Program-made: the position numbers and the translations under genes
Source of the DNA: Salicibibacter cibarius
GTDB taxonomy: Bacteria > Bacillota > Bacilli > Bacillales > Marinococcaceae
NCBI RefSeq assembly: GCF_016495725.1
Contig: NZ_CP054705.1
Span: 3,162,001-3,226,000 of the forward strand
DNA length: 64,000 nt
Reading direction: 5' to 3'
Shown: positions 56,301 to 64,000 of the stretch, piece by piece
Position numbering within the stretch: position 1 is the first letter of the stretch
Layout: every line of letters begins with the position of its first letter
Notes under the pieces: generated by a model
Told to the model about the DNA's origin: nothing
The model's input: only the letters and a program-made list of their open reading frames with translations
Databases searched by the model: none

Positions 56301-56479
56301 CACGTTTCATCGGTCATGACCGTGGCCGGGTTGTTGTTAATGAGCACGACTTCGCATCCTTCTTCCCGAAGGGCTAAACACGCTTGCGTCCCGGCATAGT
56401 CAAACTCTGCCGCTTGCCCGATCACAATCGGCCCTGACCCGAGCACGAGGATTTTTCTTAAGTTTGTTTGCTTAGGCAT
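53324..56479 (-). CDS. carB: Carbamoyl-phosphate synthase large subunit (arginine-specific)
   Basis: 1051 residues. Two homologous ATP-grasp halves carry out bicarbonate activation and carbamate phosphorylation: the first starts [20 protein letters not shown], the second [20 protein letters not shown] near 550, each followed by GGQT blocks. The C-terminal allosteric part (about 930-1051) is MGS-like. It overlaps carA by 8 bases. Being inside the arg operon, this copy serves arginine; a pyrimidine copy should lie elsewhere. Confidence 0.97.
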   Translation of the reverse strand: [1051 protein letters not shown]

Positions 56480-57554
56480 GGACGCTCACTTCTTTCTCTT
56501 TGGCAATCATACGGAAAAACATTGAAAATAAGTGCTGGCTATCGCTCGGTCCCGGATGTGCTTCCGGATGGTATTGCACGGACCGGATCGGCAAGCGCCC
56601 GTGAGCCAAGCCTTCGATGGACTCGTCGTTCACGTTGACGTGTGTCACCTCGAGTTCGGTTCCTTTTAATGACGCGCGGTCAACCACGTAGCTGTGATTT
56701 TGGGCGGTCATATCGACCCGCCCCGTTCGCTTGTCGATGACAGGTTGATTGGCGCCGCGATGGCCGAAAACCAACTTCGCCGTATCCCCGCCGAAGGCAA
56801 GCGCGATCAGTTGATGCCCGAGACAAATCGCAAACGTAGGATACTGCATGATCGCCGCTTTAATGGTTGGAAGTTGTTCTTGTAATTGCTTCGGATTTCC
56901 GGGGCCATTGGATAAAAGTAACCCATCGGGTTCAAGTTCTTCAATGGTTGGAAGAGGGGTGTTGTATGGAACGACGGTTACTTTGGCGCCATAGGCACAA
57001 AGGGTATCAACCATCGCTTTTTTGTGGCCGAAATCAATAAGCACGATATGGGTATCTCCGGCTCCGAATGTTTCCATCGTTTGCGTAGACACCTCTTTGA
57101 CAAGTGCCTGCTCCTCAATTGGCGTAACGTTCTCCCAAGTGACGGCATCGGGATCGGTCGTAATGACCGCCCCCATTGCGCCTGACGTGCGAATGCGTTT
57201 TACAAGCGCGCGGGTATCCACATCCGTCAAAATCGGGGCGCCGCCAGCGCGGGAAACGAGTGTTTCTTTTGATTGATAATGATACCCATCCGCTGAGCAT
57301 TCCCCCATCACTAACGCGCGGGGCTGCCATTCCCCGCTTTGCTCTTGCTGCCCGTCACTGATCCCATAGTTACCGATGAGCGGGTAGGTGAAGACGACGA
57401 TTTGCCCCCGGTAAGACGGGTCGGTCGCGACGTCCTGATAACCTGTCATACCTGTAAAAAATACTGCTTCTCCATGTACATCCCTTGCATTGGATGCGCC
57501 TAACAATTGTCCCGGAAAAACATCGCCGTTTTCCAATACCAAGTACCCTTTCAT
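56472..57554 (-). CDS. carA: Carbamoyl-phosphate synthase small subunit
   Basis: 360 residues. The class I glutamine amidotransferase domain shows GNGPGNPK-like LLSNGPGNPKQL, the nucleophile in FAICLGHQ and the His/Glu in QYHPEAHPG. It releases ammonia for CarB. ATG 57554 follows AAAGGAGAGGG; the open frame extends 65 codons upstream without support. Confidence 0.96.
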   Translation of the reverse strand: MKGYLVLENGDVFPGQLLGASNARDVHGEAVFFTGMTGYQDVATDPSYRGQIVVFTYPLIGNYGISDGQQEQSGEWQPRALVMGECSADGYHYQSKETLVSRAGGAPILTDVDTRALVKRIRTSGAMGAVITTDPDAVTWENVTPIEEQALVKEVSTQTMETFGAGDTHIVLIDFGHKKAMVDTLCAYGAKVTVVPYNTPLPTIEELEPDGLLLSNGPGNPKQLQEQLPTIKAAIMQYPTFAICLGHQLIALAFGGDTAKLVFGHRGANQPVIDKRTGRVDMTAQNHSYVVDRASLKGTELEVTHVNVNDESIEGLAHGRLPIRSVQYHPEAHPGPSDSQHLFSMFFRMIAKEKEVSVHA

Positions 57555-57568
57555 CGTAACCCTCTCCT

Positions 57569-58729
57569 TTATGCCTTCGTTTTCCCCGTTTCCTTGATTG
57601 CTTCTGTCACTATATCTAAACCCTGTGCCAATCGTTCTTCGCTTATCGTTAAAGGGGGAAGCAATCGAATCACTTTTTCTCCGGCCGGCAAGGCGACAAC
57701 GCCTTTTTCCTGCATCTTTGTCAAGATAGGCGCCACCGGCTGCTCGCAAACAATGCCGATCATTAAACCGGCACCGCGAACCTCGGTGACAATATCGCTA
57801 TCGTCGCATAGATTCCGCAAGGTGTGAAAAACACGCTTGCTTTTATTTTCAACCGCGTCAAGTAACCCAGGTGTATTCAATATCTCTAACGTCGCGTGAA
57901 CGGCAGCCATCGCGAGGGGGTTGCCGCCCAGAGTCGTGCCGTGGCTTCCGGGACCGAAATAGGTTTGCAAATCTTCCCTGCCCATCATCGCTGCAACCGG
58001 AAAACCGTTTCCCAACCCTTTTGCAACGGTGACAATATCCGGGCGCAAACCATATTTCTGATAAGAAAACGGTTCACCGGTCCTTCCTATCCCCGTTTGC
58101 ACTTCATCAATGATGAACAGTGCCCCGCGCGCGTTCGCCACTTCATTCACTTTGTCCAAAAACGCCTGCTCTCCGGGAACAACACCGCCCTCCCCTTGAA
58201 TCGTTTCCACGATTACGGCCGCTGTGTCACTCGTGATCTCTTTTTCCGCTTGCTCGGGGTCATTATAAGGCACATACGTGAAACCGGCAGGAAGCGGCGC
58301 ATAGCCTTCGTGTATTTTCGCTTGCCCGGTAGCGGCCATGCTTCCGTACGTCCGGCCATGGAACGATTGGGTGAACGAAACGATTTCTTCTCTCCCCGTC
58401 GCCTTCCTCGCCAGTTTGATCGCCGCTTCATTGGCTTCGGTCCCACTATTGGCGAAAAAGACCCGGTCTAACCCTGATACGTCCGCCAATAGGGTCGCAA
58501 CTTGTTCTTGCTGATCATATTGAAAAAAATTCGACCCGTGCCAACCCCGATGCAGTTGTTTTTCAACGGCTTCGACGATCTCAGGGTGATTGTGCCCCAT
58601 GTTCACCGTCCCGATTCCAGCCATGAAATCGATGAATTTCCGGCCATCGGTTGTGGTTATCTCGGACCCATGTGCCGAATCGAACGTTAAATCCCAACGT
58701 TTATAAGTAGGGAAGAGGTGCTTGCTCAT
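57569..58729 (-). CDS. argD: Acetylornithine aminotransferase
   Basis: 386 residues, a class III PLP aminotransferase that converts N-acetylglutamate semialdehyde to N-acetylornithine. NSGTEANEAAIKLAR, FIIDEVQTGIGRTG and the PLP lysine in TVAKGLGNGFP are visible. ATG 58729 follows GGAAGGTG and lies inside the argB end (29-base overlap). Confidence 0.95.
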   Translation of the reverse strand: MSKHLFPTYKRWDLTFDSAHGSEITTTDGRKFIDFMAGIGTVNMGHNHPEIVEAVEKQLHRGWHGSNFFQYDQQEQVATLLADVSGLDRVFFANSGTEANEAAIKLARKATGREEIVSFTQSFHGRTYGSMAATGQAKIHEGYAPLPAGFTYVPYNDPEQAEKEITSDTAAVIVETIQGEGGVVPGEQAFLDKVNEVANARGALFIIDEVQTGIGRTGEPFSYQKYGLRPDIVTVAKGLGNGFPVAAMMGREDLQTYFGPGSHGTTLGGNPLAMAAVHATLEILNTPGLLDAVENKSKRVFHTLRNLCDDSDIVTEVRGAGLMIGIVCEQPVAPILTKMQEKGVVALPAGEKVIRLLPPLTISEERLAQGLDIVTEAIKETGKTKA

Positions 58730-59498
58730 TTTTTTCACCTTCCATTGATTTCACGATAGTTGTTCCGCCACTTCCTGCTTGATCGCTTTCACCGTCAATG
58801 ATCGTCACCTTTTGGACAGAAGATCCTTCGAGCACTTGCAACGCTGCCTTCACTTTCGGGATCATCCCTCCGTACACCGTGCCGTCCGCGATCATTTTTT
58901 TAATATCGGCTTCGGTGGCATAGGGAAGAACCTCGCCGTTTTGTAAAATACCGGGCACATTCGTGACGAACATCACTTCTTCTGCCCCTAAGCTTTCCGC
59001 GTAATGGGCAGTTGCCGTATCCGCGTTCATATTCAACCGTGCTCCGTTTTCGCCGGCAACGAGCGGAGAAATCACGGGGGTAAGGCCGATGGACGTTACT
59101 TGCTGAATGAGCGCGGTGTCGATTTGCACGGCCTTGCCGACGAGTCCCAGTTTTTCTTCATCAAGGAGTTTCGCTTTAATCATTGGACCGTCACATCCGG
59201 ATAAACCGATCGTTTTTAACCCGGCTTCTTGCAGTTTCGCACAAATCATTGGATTCACCTTGCCGTTAAAAACCATGTCCGCAACGTTCAATACGTCTTG
59301 TGTCGTTCGGCGCAAACCGTCGACAAAGGTCGATTCCACGTGCATCATCTCAAGCATTTCATTCACCGCGCGCCCGCCGCCATGAACGATAACCGGCGTC
59401 TTCCCTTGTTGGACCAAGCGGGCAATATGCGCGTAAAATTCATCGGAGAGAACGTCAACGGTTGCTCCGCCGCATTTGACAACGACAAATGGCTTCAT
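58701..59498 (-). CDS. argB: N-acetylglutamate kinase
   Basis: 265 residues of the amino acid kinase fold: KCGGATVD at the N-terminus, VIVHGGGRAVNEML near 40, NMNADTATAHYAESL near 175 and GGMIPKVKAAL near 225. It phosphorylates N-acetylglutamate. ATGA overlap with argJ. No N-terminal helix typical of arginine-inhibited hexameric enzymes is seen. Confidence 0.95.
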   Translation of the reverse strand: MKPFVVVKCGGATVDVLSDEFYAHIARLVQQGKTPVIVHGGGRAVNEMLEMMHVESTFVDGLRRTTQDVLNVADMVFNGKVNPMICAKLQEAGLKTIGLSGCDGPMIKAKLLDEEKLGLVGKAVQIDTALIQQVTSIGLTPVISPLVAGENGARLNMNADTATAHYAESLGAEEVMFVTNVPGILQNGEVLPYATEADIKKMIADGTVYGGMIPKVKAALQVLEGSSVQKVTIIDGESDQAGSGGTTIVKSMEGEKNEQAPLPYL

Positions 59499-60730
59499 GT
59501 CCGATACCCCGCGTTAATGCGGACGTAATCATACGTTAAATCGCATCCCCATGCCTTCCCGCTGCCATCGCCGATGTTTAGCTCGACGTCAATGAATACT
59601 TCATCTTGCTTGAGGTGTGCGGTGACCGCTTCTTCCGAAAAATTGACCGGTTCGCTTTGCGATAACGTCAAATGCGGTCCGATAGCAATATCAATGGTTT
59701 CCGGATTAATCGTTACGCCACTGTATCCAATCGCGCAAATGATTCTCCCCCAGTTGCCGTCCGTGCCGAACACCGCCGTTTTCAAAAGATCGGAACCAAC
59801 GATTTGCTTGGCAATTTTGCCCGCATCTTCATCCGTTGGCGCCCCTTTGACATTCACTTCCACGAGCTTTGTCGCTCCTTCGCCGTCACGTGCGATTTGT
59901 TTGGATTGCTCTTCAGCGACACATTGGAGTGCCTGGATAAAGGGCTGCCAATCCGGATGTTCGGGATGCAAAGGCTCGTTTCCGGCCTTCCCGCTCGCGA
60001 GGGTCAGCACCATATCGTTGGTTGACGTGTCACCATCGATGGTAATGCGGTTATAGGTGCGGTCGGTGATTTCCGATAACGCTTGTTGCAAATGCTCCGG
60101 CGCGATTGCCGCATCGGTCGTCACAAAACTAAGCATCGTCGCCATATTCGGGTGAATCATACCGGATCCTTTGGCCACAGCGCCGATATGAACCGTTTTT
60201 CCATTAATTTCAGTCGCATAACATGTTTCTTTCGTACACGTATCGGTCGTTAAAATCGATTCGGCAAACGCGTTGGCGCTTGCAGGATTTGCTTCCGGAT
60301 GCAATGCCTCGATCCCGGGAAGGATTTTTTCCATTTGCAAACGTTCCCCGATCGTACCCGTCGAGGCGATCGCAACGTCTAAAGGTTCCAATCCAAATGC
60401 TTGTGCCGTTCTATCTCGCATTTCATAGGCATCGGCGACACCGACTTTACCCATAACAGCATTCGCCTGCCCGCTATTTACGACTACCGCGCGCAGTGTT
60501 CCCTCCTCGGCAATGCTCTCTCTCGTTACGTCAAGCGGCGCCGCCTGAATTTGGTTCAACGTGTACACAGCTGCCGCCGACGCGGGCACATCGCAAACGA
60601 TCGCGCCTAAATCTTTTCGTTTTCGTTTCACTTTCGTATGCAATCCTGTCGCTTTAAAACCAAGCGGCGTATGCACGCTTCCGTCCGTTATTTTATGCAT
60701 TTGACCGCATGATGCCGTGCTGCTCGCCAT
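59495..60730 (-). CDS. argJ: Bifunctional ornithine acetyltransferase/N-acetylglutamate synthase
   Basis: 411 residues. ArgJ recycles the acetyl group from acetylornithine to glutamate. It self-cleaves at the conserved KGSGMIHPNMATMLSF site (before the threonine near 195) into alpha and beta chains. DGDTSTNDM and GTDGNWGRI are further family blocks. In the presence of argJ no argE or argA is needed. Confidence 0.95.
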   Translation of the reverse strand: MASSTASCGQMHKITDGSVHTPLGFKATGLHTKVKRKRKDLGAIVCDVPASAAAVYTLNQIQAAPLDVTRESIAEEGTLRAVVVNSGQANAVMGKVGVADAYEMRDRTAQAFGLEPLDVAIASTGTIGERLQMEKILPGIEALHPEANPASANAFAESILTTDTCTKETCYATEINGKTVHIGAVAKGSGMIHPNMATMLSFVTTDAAIAPEHLQQALSEITDRTYNRITIDGDTSTNDMVLTLASGKAGNEPLHPEHPDWQPFIQALQCVAEEQSKQIARDGEGATKLVEVNVKGAPTDEDAGKIAKQIVGSDLLKTAVFGTDGNWGRIICAIGYSGVTINPETIDIAIGPHLTLSQSEPVNFSEEAVTAHLKQDEVFIDVELNIGDGSGKAWGCDLTYDYVRINAGYRT

Positions 60731-60745
60731 GCGCTTCCCCTCCTG

Positions 60746-61780
60746 TTATGGATAAATTGGAAATGACTCCAATCCTTCCGTTTTTTTAAAAGCCTTCATG
60801 AGATTTACATTTTGTATCGCTTGCCCAGCCGCTCCCTTGACAAGATTATCGATGACCGAAACAATCGTGAGGCGGTTCGTACGAGCATCATAATCCAGAA
60901 AAATATCGCAGTAGTTGCTGCCGTACACTTCTTTCGTCGCCGGAAAACCATTTTCCCGAACACGAACGAATGGGTGCGCCTCGTATGCAGCTTTGTATAC
61001 ATCAAGCCATGCTTTTGCGCTCGAATCTGACGTGCATGTTGCATACATCGTTGCCATAATCCCCCGGCTCATCGGCACGAGGTGAGGGGTAAATGTCACC
61101 GCACCTGCGTCTTCGTTCCATTCGAAGAGTTGTTGCTCAATCTCAGGTGTATGCTTGTGTTCATTCACTTTGTATATTTTCATAGATTCATTCAATTCGC
61201 TGAAATGCGTCATCGGCGATGGGTTTTTCCCGGCACCGGTCGTACCTGTTTTTGCATCAATGATCACCGATGTCATGTCAATGCCGTTATTTTTTACAGC
61301 CGGCGCGAGTCCGAGAAGGATCGCCGTTGGGTAGCACCCGGGGTTGGCAACAATCTTCGCCTTCTTAATCGTTTCTTCATTCCATTCCGATAAGCCGTAT
61401 ACCGCTTGCCCGGTAATCGTTGCATCAGCTGCTTCCCGCCCGTACCAAGCTTCGTATACACTCGGTTCTTTTATGCGAAAATCACCGGAAAGATCAACGA
61501 TGGACGCTGTCCCTTTAAGCAGATCGCCGGCTAGTGTCGCTGCCACCCCCGGAGGCGCGGATAAAAATACGACATCGTATTCGTTTGCCAACTTTTCGGT
61601 GTCTAGCGGTTGTAAAATACCTTTATACACATCTTGAAGATGGGGATAGGTTTCAGTTAAAGGCGCCTCCGCCTGTGTGGAAGAGAACACCGAAATCTCC
61701 GTGACATGCCGGTGCTGCCGCAGTAACCTGATTAATTCAATGCCTCCGTATCCTGTTGCCCCGACAATTGCCACTTTCAT
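60746..61780 (-). CDS. argC: N-acetyl-gamma-glutamyl-phosphate reductase
   Basis: 344 residues. NADPH-binding GATGYGGIELIRLL, the catalytic cysteine in VANPGCYPTA near 150 and the late histidine region HTPEIEQQL. First gene of the operon. ATG 61780 follows GAGGTG; the upstream in-frame codon at 61795 is not supported. Confidence 0.96.
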   Translation of the reverse strand: MKVAIVGATGYGGIELIRLLRQHRHVTEISVFSSTQAEAPLTETYPHLQDVYKGILQPLDTEKLANEYDVVFLSAPPGVAATLAGDLLKGTASIVDLSGDFRIKEPSVYEAWYGREAADATITGQAVYGLSEWNEETIKKAKIVANPGCYPTAILLGLAPAVKNNGIDMTSVIIDAKTGTTGAGKNPSPMTHFSELNESMKIYKVNEHKHTPEIEQQLFEWNEDAGAVTFTPHLVPMSRGIMATMYATCTSDSSAKAWLDVYKAAYEAHPFVRVRENGFPATKEVYGSNYCDIFLDYDARTNRLTIVSVIDNLVKGAAGQAIQNVNLMKAFKKTEGLESFPIYP

Positions 61781-61805
61781 AATGTTGCACCTCACTTAAT
61801 ATTTA

Positions 61806-61851
61806 TGCATTATCTTGCATTCATTGTAACGGTGAATAAACATAAATTCAA
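61806..61851 (-). promoter_or_regulatory. Promoter of the arg operon with two ARG boxes
   Basis: On the minus strand TTGAAT and TACAAT lie 17 bases apart. TGAAT-ttatgttt-ATTCA (61833-61850) is a perfect ARG box core overlapping the -35; a second, TGAAT-gcaagata-ATGCA (61806-61823), lies just downstream of the -10. Binding by ArgR/AhrC with arginine would repress the operon. Confidence 0.85.
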
Positions 61852-61879
61852 GTGTATTTTTATAATTTTTATGTCATAA

Positions 61880-61972
61880 GAAAACTTGGCTGGTCGCCAA
61901 GCATTTATGGCGAAAGCCCTTAGCCCAACTTATGTAGGTATGTAAGTTGATTTATACTTTCTTGCCTACTAA
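61880..61972. repeat. IS200/IS605-like left-end relic
   Basis: ACTTGGCtggtcGCCAAG hairpin, TTTATGGCGAAAGCC, CAACTTATGTAGGTATGTAA and TTGATTTATACTTTC. It aligns with 35937-36025 over nearly its whole length and partly with 22322-22465. Located between argC and the prpF terminator. Confidence 0.5.
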
Positions 61973-62008
61973 AAAAATCCCAACCCACACGGAAAGTAGG
62001 CTGAGATT
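61971..62008 (-). terminator. Terminator of the PrpF gene
   Basis: Read on the minus strand, ATCTCAGCC and GGTTGGGAT pair imperfectly and are followed by seven T. Confidence 0.65.
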
Positions 62009-62015
62009 TTCACAT

Positions 62016-63137
62016 TCATTGTTTGGAAGTCTGCGCCCGAACGTAGACGTCCCCTTTCATAATCAGTCGCGCCGTTCTGTTTAATCCGACAGAGGAAATA
62101 TCTTCTCCGTCATCCGTTAAGGAGACCATCACCTCTGCAATACCGTCGGGATGGCCAATACGCACGACCCCGCTTTGTTTCCTGCTTGCAAGTCGATTGG
62201 GAATCGTACCCGGAAGGAATGTTGACGCGGCAAGATTATACAGGCCACTCCCGGCAAACGTTCGGTGCACCTTGCCCATCGATATCATTTTAGCCGTGAT
62301 GTCAATATCTTCCTCATTGATTGTCGTCCCCGATGTCGTTGTATAAGTCTGAGGAGGGGCAACGAGTGTAACTTTCGGAATAGCAGGCGCTCTCCGCGCA
62401 TTTTCGATCGTCTTCTCCATGCCGGAGGCAACCGCTGCTTCGGTCCGAGTGGTCTCGAGGGCAGCCAACAAATCTTCGTTGCCGCTAATCCGGGCATTGG
62501 TTTCCGTCCCTTCCAGGTGAAAAGCACTTGCTTCAAGGTGGACGAAGGGATTAACGAGGTCGACGAAGGAATAAGCCCGGTCATTCTCGCTGTGCACACT
62601 TCCTAGCGGCAACGTTTTGCCGGTCTTCCCACCTCCGGGATCGAGAATATGGACGTCATATTTTGCTCCCGGCCTCACGGTTCCGGGCATTTGATAGCTG
62701 CCTTGAACCTTGGCTGTGCCGTTTTCCACCGGCACATGAACAGTAATCATCTTTCCGATATTTGTATTAAATGCTCGAACCGTTCTATCATTTAAAGGCT
62801 CCACGAGCTGTTCATCGACGGCAAACGAGCCAACGGCAGCCATTAAGTTCCCGCACGTCCCCTTATTATCAACGATTTCTTGCCCAATTCCAATTTGGTA
62901 AAACGTGTAGTTTACATCCGCGCCTTTTCGTTCAGAAGGCGAGATCACGACCACCTTGCTCGTATGGCTGGTCCCACTGCCCAACCCATCGATTTGCGAA
63001 GGATTATAGGCATCAATCGCTTCCAGAAAAACACGGTGTTTTTCCTGTCGATTCGCAGGCAAGTCTTTCTCGTGAAAAAACAGGCCACGGCTCGTTCCTC
63101 CGCGATAGACACTGCAAGGAATGGCATATTGTGCCAT
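62016..63137 (-). CDS. PrpF-family isomerase (methylaconitate / oxalomesaconate type)
   Basis: 373 residues with a DapF-like double fold. The start IPCSVYRGGTSRGLFF, the cysteine in GTCGNLMAAVG near 95 and the late RIGHPDGIAEV are PrpF/GalD signatures. The family isomerises unsaturated tricarboxylates such as 2-methylaconitate. It follows a citrate transporter gene on the same strand, which suggests use of a tricarboxylate; the precise substrate is open. Confidence 0.88.
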   Translation of the reverse strand: MAQYAIPCSVYRGGTSRGLFFHEKDLPANRQEKHRVFLEAIDAYNPSQIDGLGSGTSHTSKVVVISPSERKGADVNYTFYQIGIGQEIVDNKGTCGNLMAAVGSFAVDEQLVEPLNDRTVRAFNTNIGKMITVHVPVENGTAKVQGSYQMPGTVRPGAKYDVHILDPGGGKTGKTLPLGSVHSENDRAYSFVDLVNPFVHLEASAFHLEGTETNARISGNEDLLAALETTRTEAAVASGMEKTIENARRAPAIPKVTLVAPPQTYTTTSGTTINEEDIDITAKMISMGKVHRTFAGSGLYNLAASTFLPGTIPNRLASRKQSGVVRIGHPDGIAEVMVSLTDDGEDISSVGLNRTARLIMKGDVYVRAQTSKQ

Positions 63138-63226
63138 CAGTTGCCCCCTCTCTCACTCATTTTATATCCGGAACTATTGGCGATTTAACATTCCTACAAT
63201 CTATAACAGGCGTAACCTCCGAAAAT

Positions 63227-63253
63227 AGATCGATAGACGCTTTCTATCGATCT
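63227..63253. promoter_or_regulatory. Perfect inverted repeat before prpF
   Basis: AGATCGATAG and CTATCGATCT flank a seven-base centre, about 90 bases before the prpF start. No T run follows, so an operator is more likely than a terminator. Confidence 0.5.
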
Positions 63254-63324
63254 AAAATCGCTACAGGCACCGAAAACAGAACGTTGGGTAGCATCGTCGT
63301 TAAAAGATTTTCCGAAACACGCCA

Positions 63325-63803
63325 CTAGTGCAGCCTGTCGGAAATAAGCGATCACATCGACGACCGGAAGCTCGGATTGGAGCTTCAAACTGGGGTTAGT
63401 GGTCGATTGGATTAAACTGCCGCAGCCCGAGTTAAGGTATCAAAGGCTATCGTCAATGACCGAATGGTTTCTTGCGAAGCAGGCTCCCCGGTCTCCATGA
63501 AACAGTTCATGGCGACCGAACACGAAAGCCAATCGCTCGTTCGGTCGCCATGAGGCAACCATGCCGACCGAATTCTTTCAATACAAGCCTTTTCGGTCAC
63601 CATGAAGCGGCTATGACGCCCGAACGCTTTCGATTCAGGCCATTACGGTCGTCATAAAACGGTTATGGCGACCGAACACGAGAACCGACCGCTTTTTCGG
63701 TCGCCATGAAGCGGTAAATTGTCCGTTAGGGAGTCAGAAGCGTTGCCGCCCGAATTTCTTCCAACTGTCCCCGTGATCGGGTAATTCAGCCACCTTGCAC
63801 TAG
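63325..63803. mobile_element. 480-bp MITE-like repeat with CTAG ends and 52-bp array (copy 2)
   Basis: Nearly identical to 39099-39579 over its length, with CTAGTGCAGCCTG at the left and CACCTTGCACTAG at the right. It contains the same 52-53-bp palindromic units with CGGTCGCCATG arms. It lies between citM-like and prpF; just left of it ends a partial CTAGTGG-type terminal repeat (63300-63325). Confidence 0.8.
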
Positions 63804-64000
63804 CTATATAGTAAATATACCCATGAGGTAAGCGATCGCAAGCATAACGATACTGAAGCCCCATATCCAGAAAAAGGAATACTTAATGTGCTGTCCCATA
63901 TTGGCGCCGGCAAGGCCTATGGCAAGCCATACAGCAGGTGCAAACGGGCTGACGAACGTACCGATAACATTCCCGATCAAGAGCGCGTAAGCAGTTGAAG
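63804..64000 (-). CDS. CitMHS-family citrate transporter, C-terminal end only
   Basis: Sixty-five codons run off the right edge, ending in TAG at 63804. The end reads ALLIGNVIGTFVSPFAPAVW, then LAIGLAGANMGQHIKYSFFW and a last hydrophobic segment, which matches the C-terminus of CitM-type citrate-metal symporters. The stop is directly next to the CTAG border of the inserted repeat. Upstream of, and in line with, the prpF-like gene. Confidence 0.75.
   Translation of the reverse strand, partial: STAYALLIGNVIGTFVSPFAPAVWLAIGLAGANMGQHIKYSFFWIWGFSIVMLAIAYLMGIFTI

Noticed and set aside
53372-57827. Several plus-strand ORFs of 100-170 codons inside carB and carA
   Set aside because: Shadows of the high-confidence minus-strand genes.

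Overview
The window looks like a chromosomal segment of a low-to-moderate GC Firmicute of the Bacillaceae, probably a halophilic or alkaliphilic genus. Salicibibacter or a relative is my guess from gene content and acidic proteins; no 16S gene is present to confirm it. The backbone is syntenic with the Bacillus subtilis argCJBD-carAB-argF / fabH-fabF / yjbA-trpS / spx-mecA-coiA region and reads mostly on the minus strand.

Layout. 1-3.3 kb: coiA (cut by the left edge), mecA and spx, the competence/proteolysis regulators. 3.5-9.5 kb: a DUF4015 glycosidase-like exoprotein, a cation/Ca2+ antiporter, a thioredoxin-like exoprotein, trpS, yjbA and small membrane proteins. 9.6-16.3 kb: a DHH-CBS-tRNA nucleotidyltransferase fusion, an esterase, a large tandem array, OsmC and a solitary trpB. 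16.4-45 kb: an accessory region with six ABC-2 type exporter cassettes, each beside its own regulator (LytTR, GntR twice, TetR three times), plus a MerR/TipAS regulator, a NarL-type two-component system, a further TetR, a fluoride riboswitch with paired Fluc channels, and two glycosyltransferases. 45-49 kb: a type I toxin-antitoxin cassette, an RQC-like protein, a glycosyltransferase, DegV and a CwlK-like peptidase. 49-61.9 kb: fabF/fabH and the complete arginine/carbamoyl-phosphate operon argC-J-B-D-carA-carB-argF, with two ARG boxes overlapping its promoter. 62-64 kb: a PrpF-family isomerase and the 3' end of a CitMHS citrate transporter gene.

The most unusual signal lies between genes. Nine intergenic arrays (about 1.4, 7.8, 13.2-14.1, 31.8, 36.2, 39.3, 48.9, 52.2 and 63.5 kb) repeat with the same period of 52 bp (51-53 in a few intervals). 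They fall into at least five sequence families, and nearly every unit carries an internal palindrome. The largest array has about 17 units with no indel over 16 intervals. Four of the arrays sit inside MITE-like elements that end in CTAG. The shared period, about five helical turns, is not explained by coding or by CRISPR and I do not recognise it as a described system.

A second notable system at 45.0-45.35 kb is a complete BsrG/SR4-like or TxpA/RatA-like type I toxin-antitoxin cassette. A decayed copy at 33.4-33.65 kb has lost the toxin ORF and the antitoxin promoter. Relic ends resembling IS200/IS605 transposons are also scattered through the window.
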